From Pegea sp. RAD2-039 (taxonomy: Eukaryota; Chordata; Thaliacea; Salpida; Salpidae): a stretch of DNA of 64,000 nucleotides. The notes under the pieces are model-generated. The model made no database searches, had not been told where the DNA came from, and saw only the letters and a program-made list of their open reading frames with translations. Positions within the stretch are counted from its first letter, which is position 1; each line of letters begins with the position of its first letter. Below, in pieces: positions 1-11,446 of this stretch. The stretch spans positions 1,364,001 through 1,428,000 of the forward strand of contig JAQGEQ010000071.1 in the NCBI GenBank assembly GCA_034620365.1, written 5' to 3'. Position numbers and translations under genes: made by a program.

Positions 1-89
1 TTATTTACTTGCTTTTATTAATAGTTAATTTGAAATATTTTTTATTATAATATGATTATTAAAAATTAAAATATCTATTTACAGGAATA

Positions 90-3000
90 ATGTCTCAAAT
101 CCCTATTTCAACTCTCAATATTTCGGGTGAGTTAAATCAAGCCAAGTTGATGACAAGTTTAAATTTGTCATTAAAAAGTTGATCTTCGATTCTGAAGCCC
201 TGAATTAATTTCTTTAGATGCTGAAGGAGCTTTGCATCATCTTCATCCCAATCCTTCTGCTAGAGAATTTGTACCCAGAAGTACTTCTAATATCAACCCA
301 TCTCCAAACCTCAAGTTAAACAGTAGCTTTCATGAATTTCATCCAAACAAACCTAGACCTTCTGACCTTTCACCTCAGGTATTTTTTATCAATTAAATTT
401 TTTCCAAAAAAATTTGATAAAATAATTTTGAAATTTTCAGTCACAATTTTATACATCATCAAACAATCAGTTCTCAATTGGATTACAGAGACCAGAAATC
501 GGATTAACTACTAGTAGTGGTGTCCGAAGCCACCAGCAGTTACCCATTAGTAGCAGTCAGGACTTTATGCAAGGTTTGACTTTTTACCAAAAGTATCTAT
601 TAACTTTATAGAAATTGATGTTGACAGTTATTACTTTAATTGCATTAGCTTAATAATTGCTGGCTTTTGATGTAGAGCCCACAAGTTTTGTGATTTGAAC
701 ATCATTTTTTGAAGAGATTGTAGAAACTTTAAACTTCTGTAAAGCTTGTTTAGGCTATTTGAAAATAAAATAAGTTTTTTGGTGAAATTTTGGCAGTTAT
801 GACGTCAATGAAATTGTAAAAGCTTCTATGAAACTGTTAGAGCAAACCTTTCTATATCGAATCAAGTGTTTGTTGGCTATAGGTGCTAAAGTGTTGTTAC
901 GGTTGTTGAAGTGTTTAGCTAGTTTAATGTAGGTTATTAAGTTATCAGAATAGAAAATAACAAGTTATTTAATTCATCAAAAGTTGTATGTAAACTCAGT
1001 AAGCTGTTATTTTGGTTTTTTATCAATTTTTAATCAAAATTGTTCAAATTCTGCCAAAATTTCTAATCATTTTATAAACGCCACCATTATTGTTCAAATT
1101 TTGTTATGAAACTGCCATCTTTGAATGTATATATGTAATTTCTTTTAGAGATTCCAGTATCTAACATATCCTATAGAAACCTTTCAAAACATCCGTTCAA
1201 TCAGTCTACTAATAATTCCAATCATTATTGTACCACTGAAAGCACAAATCAGCCTACCAATAAGAATAAAGGTAATCGAAGCATTGCATATGTCTTATGT
1301 AATTTAAGACTTCCATATAATCATAGTAGCAAATGATACATCTGCGAAAAGGTTCTATATTTTTTATTTATTATAGTTTACTTTACTGATATTAGTAAGG
1401 TTATTTTCTAAATTTTAATCAGTTCTGTGGCTATCTTATCTAATAATCTCAATTTATTATTATATTATCTTTTAGTAAGCAGCAAACTCAAAAGTTCAAT
1501 TGTTAAATGTCAAAAATGTTAGCTTAATCTTGGAATAGCTTTTGAATGAAAATAATTTTAAAATGTTTATAATTTGTGATTGTAATTCACTTGTAGTTAT
1601 AAAATAGGTTGTAAAAATTGAAAAATTACTCCAAATGCTATTGGAAAGTACAAATATGAACCTATTAATTTGTACTTACATCACAATTAGCATATGAATT
1701 TGTTTTTAGTTGAAATAATTTAATATTTTCATTTGGTTACAGCAAATTATTCTCGTACCATACACTCAGGCATTGAAATGAACTTCCAACCTTCTTTGAA
1801 TGAACGATCGTCACCAGCAAATCGAAGATTTACTTCCACATCAGCCCCAACCCCACCAGTCAATAACAATCACTCTGAGATGGGAGATATAGGTGATGAT
1901 AAAGATTTCACTTTCCTGAAATTGTGATAAGATTTATCCACAAAATAAATAAAAATATTTCGATTTATAACAGCTGGTTTTGTAAGTAGAACAACTTTCA
2001 AGTACTTGTTAAAATAATAAAAGTAGCAGGTGGGTAAGGTTGTAAACAGAATTTGAGGTTTTTAATCACACTACTACAGCATGAAAAGTTACATTTTGCA
2101 CTTACAGGAAGTCACTCGAAGATAAACATCGATGAATCTAACCGTCATCTGCTGCCAGTTACTCATGAAAATGGAGGAACAACTTATTTCTTCACCGATA
2201 AAACCACCAACAACATCTCCACCCCATCAATGGTTTACTCTTTCGTTTGATCATTTCAATATTTTGTAATATAAACATCTTCATAGGTAACTCCAAGTTT
2301 CAATATCTACCCTGGAAGCCATCCTCAGATAGATTACATGCCTTCTAGCTGCTCTAGCTCCTTCTTTGTCAACTCAGAGTATCGTAAGGTGATCTTAGAC
2401 CGATCTCGGATTGCGATGGCTCGTCTAAATCCAGAAGAAGAGTCTAGTGAGTCTAAACAATTTACTTTTATCAACGAAATTAATCAATTTCTCTTTTCTA
2501 TTTCAAATTAATGAAAATGAATTGTAATAGATCTACCAAGTGAGGTGGAAAATTATCATAATCTCTTTCCCCTCGAAGCCCAGCCAGCCAACCTCCAGAA
2601 ACATTCATTTGGTTATGTGACTACATGCTACAAAGCTCTGCAAATTAAAGACGGTCGTCTCTACTGCCTACGTAGAGTACACGGTTAGTGCTTATTTAGA
2701 CAAGTGGAATTAGATTTGATACGAAACTGGTATCGACAGGATTCAGGCAAATCAACGAGAAATCCATGAGATTTGCTGAGATGTGGAAGAACTTGCATTT
2801 GGCCAATGTGGTTCAGTTACGAGAGATATTTACAACAAAAGCATTCGGGGAACTTTGTAAGAAAATTGTTTGATACACTCGCGTGTCAATTGCAACATAC
2901 CTGGAACTACTTTTTCTTACAGCTTTAGTCTTTGTACATGATTACTACCCTGGGGCAGAGTCTCTTCTTAACCACCATTTTCGAAATAATTACAAGAACA

Positions 3001-4247
3001 AATGGAATGGTGGAAGTCATAGATCAAATGGTGGATTTCTAAATGAATCACTTATTTGGTCGTACATTGTACAATTGACCTCTGCCTTACGAAGTATTCA
3101 CTCTGCTGGTTTAGCTTGTCGAGTTATTGATTTATCAAAGATACTAGTAACTGATAAATCCAGGTAAATGTCGAAACTTTATCTTTTTTTTTGCTGTTTC
3201 AGTTTGATTTTTCAGATTACGAATCAATGGCGCCGGAATATCTGACATTCTTTCCTTTGATGCACAAAACCCAACTTCTCAAATCCAGCAATGTCAGCAA
3301 GAAGATCTGGTGTCTTTAGGAAAGGTTTGTAGGAATCTTTTAACAACAACAAATATTTCTTTCAAAATTTCACCATATGGTTTGTTTCAAGGTTATCTTG
3401 GCCTTGGCATGCAACACTTTGAATATTTCTTCATTACAAAAATGCACAGAACATGTCCATATTCATTATTCTGTAGATTTGAAGAATCTTATCCTGTAAG
3501 TAAATCTTCATCATTTATCTCCTATTCTTTAATTAATTGTCATTCGGTAGCTATTTGTTGAATCAACCTCAAAACCGATCACTCAGTGTCAATGAGGTGA
3601 TGCCGATGATTGGAGCTCGCTTCTACACTAGTCTCGATACTGCCATGCTTCGATGTGATACCATCGAAAGTGAATTGGAAAAGGTAATCATCATCATTAG
3701 TAATTTGAATAGTTTGAAGTTATTAATAAAGAATAGGAAGTAGATAATTGCAAAGTCGCAAGCTACTATCAACTACGTGTTAGTTGAGAAGTTAAACTCG
3801 TGATAATTGTCATGTTGACGTTCAGGAAATCGAGAATGGTCGCTTGTATCGTTTGATAATCAAACTTTCTGTGATAAACGAACGACCAGAGTTTGATGGT
3901 GATGCAAAGTGGTCTGAAACAGGCGACCGGTATCTGTTAAAGTTGTTTCGAGATTATGTCTTCCACTCTGTCACTGAATCTGGGAACCCTTTTATCGATA
4001 TCTCTCATATCACTGATTGCCTCAATAAAGTAAGCTGTCGCATTTCTTCATTGTGTTTTACTGCAGCTCCAAACTTCATCTTAACTCTAACAATCTTTAG
4101 TTGGATGCTGGGACTTCGGAAAGATTGTGCCTGATGTCAAGAGATGAACTGAATGTTTTGGTGGTGTCATATGCTGATTTGAAGAAAGCATTTACCAAAT
4201 GCTTCAGTGAGCTTCTTCAGAACTCTTCTTTTTTAGGTCAACGCTAA
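90..4247 (+). CDS. PAN3: PAN3, regulatory subunit of the PAN2-PAN3 poly(A) nuclease
   Basis: PAN3 recruits the PAN2 deadenylase to poly(A)-binding protein and starts cytoplasmic mRNA decay. Fifteen exons join in frame to give about 698 residues: 90-126, 218-378, 441-573, 1149-1271, 1743-1892, 2108-2232, 2287-2446, 2531-2683, 2740-2856, 2923-3163, 3216-3324, 3392-3495, 3551-3683, 3826-4029 and 4101-4247. Exon 2 carries a PAM2-like PABP-binding motif (PSAREFVPRS). The middle is Ser/Asn/Thr-rich. Exons 8-12 form the pseudokinase (YCLRRV, REIFTTKAFG, HSAGLACRVIDLSKIL), and the last exons form the conserved C-terminal knob domain. No N-terminal CCCH zinc finger is visible. The first exon follows an acceptor (AG at 83-84) and is open upstream, so either this is a short form or the 5' end lies outside the window. 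Identity is secure; the exact start is not. Confidence 0.93.
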
Positions 4248-6412
4248 CAGATTTATTATGTGAGGTATTTTACTAAACATTTTGCAAATTTGTTTATTTT
4301 GCTCAAACTTGATAAAGAGAATAATATTTTTACCGACTTTTGCTATGTCTGTGTTTGGTGAAATTTCTGTCTAACCCCTTGACATATTCCTACTTGCTCT
4401 TAAAGTTAACAAATCTTTACTCCTGCTGCATAATTTTTCCTTTTGTGTGCCTTTCCTCTCATCCATGTTTTCAAAGTCTCTTTGATAAATGTCTTGTTGA
4501 AGTTTGTATCTTTTCATTAAAAGTTTTCTGGACAAATATCGAAAATAATGCAATGAATAAATCATAGACTCAATCAAACACAATAAGTTAAGAGAATTGC
4601 CAACCAACTAATTTCAAGTTAATGTTTATTTACTTATTTTCCATTCAACCGTCTTCTACATTACTTACCTTGTACACACCATAAATGCTTCAGTGACAGC
4701 CTGAATCTATAAATTTTTTGGATTTTAATGACTAGCAAACCACAAGCAGTATTACAAAAACTTCAGTTTCACATCGAACAACTTTCTGATCTTTATAGAT
4801 GAATGGATGCAGTTTTGCATAATATCTTCATTTAAATTTTTAACAGTTTCAAATGAGAATTTCGAAATTACCCACCTTACCCTACCCTGTATCAGTAAGA
4901 CTTGTATTTTTATATGTTTCTGATCCTATCCTTTTTTCTCAATACTTTATAAATACTTCTTATATCTTTAGTCTTTGTAAAAGCTTAACTTCAAACTTTA
5001 GCGGACTACATCTGACTTTTTTGTAATACTTTTTACGTGTAAATAATAGCACGTATAAAACATTTTGTGTGATCAAATAAAAATGATTGAATAAATTTCA
5101 TCAGATAGTTTGTGCTTGATGTAATAGTCTTAAATTATAAAAACTGACATCAGATGCACACTGCATTAATTTGTTGATGTTTATCAAAAAAATAGTTGTG
5201 ATAATGTTTCGAATGAAGTGATTTTGATATATCACTTGCTCGATAAGCCTTAACAAATTTCAAATTAAAAGCAGTTTACTTAAACTCTGCCACTGAAGCT
5301 TACAATGTTTTGATATTTAATTCCATGATTCAACTAAATCGATAAACTGATTGTGATAAATTGATGAGAAGTGAGTTAAGTAAGCAGCAAGACATTTCAA
5401 ATGTTTTCGTTTTAAATGTATTTTAATACAAGCAGAAAAACACTTGATTATTGAAATATTTTGATTTTCTAACTTGTGAAAAACGGAAGCCATCAGTCAC
5501 AATATTTACTTTGCTTTCTATCATACAACAATTTTATAGATTTCAGGTTTATTGATTGTTAATTTAAGCACTAAATGGTGTGATGTTCTGAAAAATTTGA
5601 GAAAAATATTCTTTTCTAATCTAAATCCAATTATTTGAGTACTTTTGTAAATTAATGCTCGTAAGTAGCATTCAACTAACTGATGCGGCAATAACATTTA
5701 AGTCAGCTAAATATATTGATTAATGCAATTTATTTTAAATGATTTCAAGCACCAACCTGAACAGAAAATGAATTTAGTTGACAATTTAACATCAAGCTTA
5801 ACAGTTTGATAAAATGCTCAAATATATTTTTAATAAAAGCTAACTTAAGTGATAGTGAAAATAATTACATCATACTTCAGTAATCTACCTCTTAGAGATA
5901 AAATAATTCATTTGATAATCAAGTGTTTGGACAACTATACAAATCGACCATTTCTATTCCCGTCTTAAAATTATACCCAGCAAACTAAAAAGCATCGAAT
6001 TCTTAAAAGTTAATAAATTTGCTTAAGGCACAAATGTATGGCCATGTAAACAAAGATATAAAAGTCGAAATAATTTGGTAGTAATCAGTATAACTTAGTT
6101 AAAATTAAACTTAGAGTTAAAGCTAGTTAGTTCTGCAACCATTAAATAAAAATTGATCTAATAAATTAAATATTCTGTACATTTTAGGTTAGCAATAAAT
6201 TGAAACAATCTAGACTCTCTTCTAATTACTCTACAAATGATGAAAGCTTTAATAGGTCAGAATTTTATTTGTGAAGAAAGCGAATGAGAAAAACATAAGC
6301 TTAATTGATATTATAAGAATTTTCTTCATAGAAATCGTAATAACCTAGATGTAAAAGGTCAAATTGCAAAATTGTATTGCTTTTAACTAAAACTTCTAAC
6401 ATTTTAAGGTTT
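4248..6412. other. Convergent 3' flanks of PAN3 and POMP
   Basis: AT-rich DNA between two convergent genes. It probably holds both 3' untranslated regions; a minus-strand AATAAA for POMP sits at 6264-6269. I see no other gene, RNA or repeat here. Short open frames near 4340-4607 overlap on both strands and lack coding character. Confidence 0.6.
5076..5081 (+). terminator. Candidate poly(A) signal of PAN3
   Basis: AATAAA lies about 830 nt after the PAN3 stop, with a second AATAAA-like word just downstream. It is the best plus-strand signal before the convergent POMP gene, but such words are common in DNA this AT-rich. Confidence 0.4.
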
Positions 6413-7490
6413 TTAAAGTGGTTTCAATCCAAGCTTGTGCTCCATCATAAGATGAGGATCTCCCATGATCTCACTATTATCACGGTCTGATGAGAAAATT
6501 CAATTAATATAAAGAAATATTATTTGTTTAATTTTTGAAAATTTATCTTTAACAATTTAATAAATAATTTATTATTATACCTAAGATAATTGTCAAACAT
6601 ATGAATTAAAAAATGAAAGTTTAATAAAAAAATGTAACTTCTTACATTAACTAATTGTTTTTTAGAGCTTGCCTTAATAGCAAACAAAATATTCTATTTA
6701 AAAACTTACCACTTAAGAAATCTTTTGGAAAGATATCTGCATCATGACCATTTAGAATATCAAGAGCAAAGTTAGATGAAGGAAGGCATGGCAATCTAGT
6801 CATTGCTTTCTTGATGGAAATCTTTTCCATTTCAAGTTTCAAAGGTGCATGAAGCCCCTAAAGATTATTGGATCAAATAAGATGTTGCTGGCTAGATGAC
6901 CATTATAACTAGATCAAATAAACTAAACATACAATCATGCGACAAAATTAGTTGCTACCTAAATTATTAATACTAATATTTTATTCTAAATTGTTATTTG
7001 TTCATATATTTCTTAAATGATAGATTATAATTTAATTTTTAAAAAGTTTTGCACAAACTTGGCAATCACGTAAACTTTTATACATGGAATCCTTGTTGAA
7101 TAGATCAACAGACTTGCCCTGTAATGGATGAACAAATCTCTTACTAATATCTTCACTTTGAATGCTGCATAAAAATTTATATCAATTATTTTAAAGACTT
7201 ATTTATATAATTGTTGAAATGATGAAAATTTAACAAGTTTAAGGATTAATCTATCATGGCATATAACTAAAACAAATTTACAACAATGTTGATTGAAATC
7301 TTTAAAAAAAATTTTTAATTAGAGTTTATTTTATTGATGAAATATGACAATTATAAAACTAAATAAGTTAGATTATAGAAAGACATGAGATAACTAACCC
7401 TTTAATCATAGAAGATTTTATTCCACATTCATTTGCAGTATCACCACTAACTCCTTTAGTCATGAACATTTCCATATTTCCGTTAGCCAT
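6413..7490 (-). CDS. POMP: Proteasome maturation protein (POMP/UMP1)
   Basis: POMP is the chaperone that assembles and matures the 20S proteasome, first on the ER membrane and then inside the half-proteasome, where it is degraded. Four exons on the minus strand, 7399-7490, 7059-7164, 6710-6857 and 6413-6486, join in frame to give 139 residues, against 141 in human. The family core is plain: GLHAPLKLEME, RLPCLPSSNFALDIL, and the C-terminal EIMGDPHLMMEHKLGL. The N-terminal third is divergent, as usual for this family. An unpaired acceptor-like site lies about 25 nt upstream of the ATG. Another proteasome gene, PSMA1, lies 12 kb away; there is no sign that they are linked in expression. Confidence 0.95.
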
Positions 7491-10400
7491 TTTTTTATTT
7501 ACTTGAAAGGCTAATAAAATTATAAATATATTAAAAAATTGATTAAATTTATGTAAATCAATTTAATTGCAGTATGCTACTATAAAATTTTAGTCTCCAA
7601 CAAAGGCTAAGTCACAATTCTTTCAACAAATGATATAATTTATAGTTTAAAATGCTATGAGCTTATCAAACAGAAGTCAGTAAAGAATTAGTTTTGTAGT
7701 TACTATGAAAAACTAAACAAAATATGATGTTCAACGACTAGCTAACAAACTTTATTCCAAATATATATTTACATAAAAAATAGTATAAAACACTTTTTTG
7801 TTAATTATTTATAGTATTTTAGTTTTGAAATTTATTAAGAATTTTAGTCCTTATTTGTAAACACTATCATAAAATAATCTTTAAAGCAATAAATGATTAA
7901 AATTCACAAAATAAATATATTAAACAATTTGATATATTCATTAATGTTTTTTCTGTTTATAAAAATACCAGCTTAATATGTAAATATAGAAATTTATATT
8001 TAAAAGAAAATGAGTACTATCAAAAGTTTAAAAATTATATAATATTAATTTAATGCCAATAAATGGTTCTAAAAGATACATAAACTTATTTGATTAAGGA
8101 AAATTTATAGAAAACGAGACTCTTATCACAAAATAGCTAACAAATGAATTTTACACAGGAGTTAAAAAAGATTCGATTTAGTTTTTTTTTATAAATAACA
8201 AAAAATAATTGAGGTAGGTGATAGCAAGTGAAAAACAATCATACTAATTTTAATAGAATGAAAAAAACAAAATATAAGGCTTCAAATTGATTCTAGCAAT
8301 ATTTCATTGGGAGCGAAATGGCTAATATTTGGCCTACTATCAATTTAGATTAGTCATTCAAAAATAGTAGTTTCAAACTTGAAACCCGTTAAATAAACAT
8401 TTATTTATTATATATTATTTTTGACATAAAAATGAAGTTAAAATTTGTTTAATTATAATTGTTTCACAGCTCTTAATAACAGTTTTAATCATTTAGAAAA
8501 TCAAAAACTAACTCAGAAAATAATTCAAAAAAATTAATTATAAAGTTAATTCTTGGTTTTCATTGAAACAGTTTGAAATATATCTTCAATTACAGAAGTC
8601 ATATTACGGACTAATACGTTTTTATTGCTTTTTATAATAACTAAATTTATTTAGCAGATGCTGCTGGGGTAAGCACTAACTATCAAAAAAATATTTTGAA
8701 AATAATGTTATTAATAAGTAATGATGCTAACATCGATTATTGAACTACAAAAAAAAGTGCTTTCCATGGGTTGCTAAAATAGATTTTTCTAATAGGTTGA
8801 ATAAGCATACAAAATGTTAATCTATATCATGAAAGATAAACAACTTAAACACTATACATCTAAAAAGCCTTCCATACTTTGCGCCTACTTGTAATTAAGT
8901 TAAGTAATAGCAAATTTTGCATGTGGTTTTTAAAATTTACCTATAATAAACTTGACTTTACAAGAACATATTTTTCTGTGAAAAGATGCGTTTGAAAGAT
9001 ATATAATGTATGTATTTATTCGAAGGTATGTGATTTTTTCCTTTTACAATTTGCTTTTTGGGAATTCATCAACTTTTTGATAGTAAGCAAAATATTTAGT
9101 AAACTAAATAGAAGCAAATTATTATTCCATTAATAGCTATTGTAAAGTAGAAGAAATTTGACATAATTGCATTTTAAAGGTCAATAAGATCTGCATATAA
9201 CAGTAATTTTCAGAAATGTATTGGTAAAACTATTGCGTTAGGTATTTTGAGATCACAGATTGTCTTGTAATATGATGGATTTAATTGTTTATTTGAATTA
9301 TCTTACAAGTATTAACTAATGTACACACTATAATTTTTTTTTTACTTGATAAATTTATTTGGAATGTAAATCTGAAACCATTTGCGGTGAATAACTTGTG
9401 CAGAAACATTTTTTTTTCAGTTTTTGATAGCAATTTGTAAACTTATTTCAATCTTCATTAATAAATTTGAAAACCATATAAATACTTGTATAATACTTTT
9501 ACTTTTTTAAAAGAGATTTGGTTAAATAATCCACCATTAATTATTGTAATATTTTATTTTATCAAATGGAATATATTGCTTTACTCTAAACTAAGATGTA
9601 ACTCTTTTAAGCTCTTTTGTGGCTTTTTGATGTTTTGGTGCAAATTTTAGTTAAAGTTAGATATTTGCAACAGCGGGAATAATTGTAATTTGGTAATTTT
9701 TCACTAAATGTGCAATTATTAACTTTAAAAAACATGAAGATTTTACATGTTAATTTTTGAGGTTAACTTTTAAAATCACTTTTCTATTTTAATGTAAATA
9801 GTTTTTTATGATATTAACATATTATAAAATAATTGCATGATATAAAATATATACTTAATTAATAATTTTCTCCAAAATTAAAAATAATTTTAATTTTATT
9901 ATAGTTAACGTCTTGCTAGTAGATACTATTTCATATTTTCATTCATTTCATTTAAATTTACTGATGGACTATTAATGATTTTTCTAAGTTTTGCTAAATG
10001 CCTTAAAATCTCATGAATTAATATCAAAATTATTTATTTATGAAATTGTTTATATTTTTGTATGCATGGATGGTATTATCATGGACAAAAGTATTTTTTT
10101 TCATAACAAACAAATTACAAGCCTAAATGCTTCAACAATCTGACAGATTATTTCTAATCTATTTAATTTCAATTTTTTATAGATTTTGATATTTTTAAAT
10201 AGCTGATATAGTTAGTTATTTAAGCATTGAAAACTTCAGATGTTTATAAGTTGGACTAGTTATTTATTAAAATATTCATTTAATATCTAGTATTTGAAGA
10301 GTATATTTATAGATAGTATAATAAACTGTCTATTATTCAGATATTTACTTAAATCCAGATTTAATTCTCTTAAAATATTTCATCATGTGTGGTGATTTTG

Positions 10401-10501
10401 CTTATTATTTTTAAATCTGATAAACAAAACTGCTTATATCAAATGATTTTAAACCTCTGATTCTTCTTTAAGGTTTTTTTAATTTAAAATTATTTTTGAG
10501 T
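7491..10501. other. Intergenic region between divergent POMP and the SENP-like gene
   Basis: About 3 kb of very AT-rich DNA that must hold the promoters of two divergent genes. I found no RNA gene, open frame with coding character, or recognisable repeat. No TATA box can be singled out because TA-rich words occur throughout. Confidence 0.5.
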
Positions 10502-11446
10502 ATGTTACCGTCAACACTACAATATGAAGAGGATGCATACAAAATTCCTTATCAGTCTTTACATGTAGGAACATTAATCATAAAGCCAGGCCTACATGAT
10601 TATATTGGAGAAGATGCAATGCCTGAAGGCAATCCTTGTGTGTCTTTAAAAGCAGATAAGATCTCATTTAGAATAAGAATAGTTAAAACAAGTGAGTTGT
10701 TAACCCAATATTTTATTGATATTTAATATTGGGTTTTATAGATTGTCAGCAGCTTATTGAGATTAAAGACACTGATATAATAGAGATTAATGTTTGTGAT
10801 GTCATGGATCCAGGATTTCTTTTTATTAAAACAACTAGTGAAAAAGCGCGAGAAATTCGTGAGTTAACTGATATGAAAAGGCTTTTTGGGCCTTACTTGG
10901 ACCCTCAAGCTTATGGTGAATTTGATTTTATAGTCTTGAATGTACTAACAGCTAACTAACAATGTTTTTCATTTAATCAACAAAAGCATTTTTAAAATTT
11001 TTTCTAAACACTGAATGAAAATATAAGTAGATGCATATTTCATTTTAATTACAGTAAGTTTATTTTTGAGGATGTATTAGCCTTTAAAAGTAAATAATAT
11101 TATTAAGTTTTTGATATTTATGGTTTTATGATTAGATTTTATAGATATATAATGATGATTTTTCTATTTTAATAGAAAAAGATGAACAATATGTGAAAGT
11201 CATTTGTTCAAATGCATATGTATCCAGAGTAAAACAAAAGTTTTGTCATTTCATTGATTTATATATCAAAAATTCTAAATTTTCAAAAGATGAACTCTTT
11301 CATGTGATATCTGAATATGAAGCTAAGAGTTGGTTACCAGATGTTAGTTTTATGATTATTTTGTTCTAACTTTTTTTAGTAGCTTTTTTTTAGATTCAAA
11401 TTTATTTCAGGAAATCTTTAAGATTTTATTTATTAATAGAGTATGA
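10502..11446 (+). CDS. Small protein resembling the N-terminal PH-like region of SENP6/7, no protease domain
   Basis: Four exons (10502-10691, 10742-10915, 11176-11342, 11411-11446) join in frame to 188 residues. The splice from 10915 to 11176 restores a continuous sequence reading GPYLDPQAYEKDEQYVKV. The pattern (KADKISFRIRI, DIIEINVCDV, FLFIKTTSEKAREI, then the GPYLDP segment) resembles the beta-rich region ahead of the peptidase in SENP6/SENP7-type SUMO proteases. This is a remembered resemblance, not an alignment. No SENP catalytic His, Asp or Cys block follows, because the frame stops at TGA 11444-11446, inside the ATG of the EHMT gene. It may be a free-standing protein, a degenerate SENP, or part of a bicistronic transcript with EHMT. 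The reading frame is well supported; the family is not. Confidence 0.5.
11421..11446 (+). promoter_or_regulatory. Overlapping stop/start codons with an embedded splice acceptor
   Basis: The SENP-like frame ends in TGA at 11444-11446 and the EHMT frame starts with ATG at 11443-11445, giving ATGA. A T-rich tract ending in TTAATAG, with AG at 11438-11439, precedes the ATG by three bases and could serve as a trans-splice acceptor inside the upstream coding exon. The overlap is read directly; use as a trans-splice site is inferred. Confidence 0.5.

Noticed and set aside
3310-3743. Open frames between PAN3 exons
   Set aside because: They are exon read-through into PAN3 introns; the spliced frame accounts for the coding parts.
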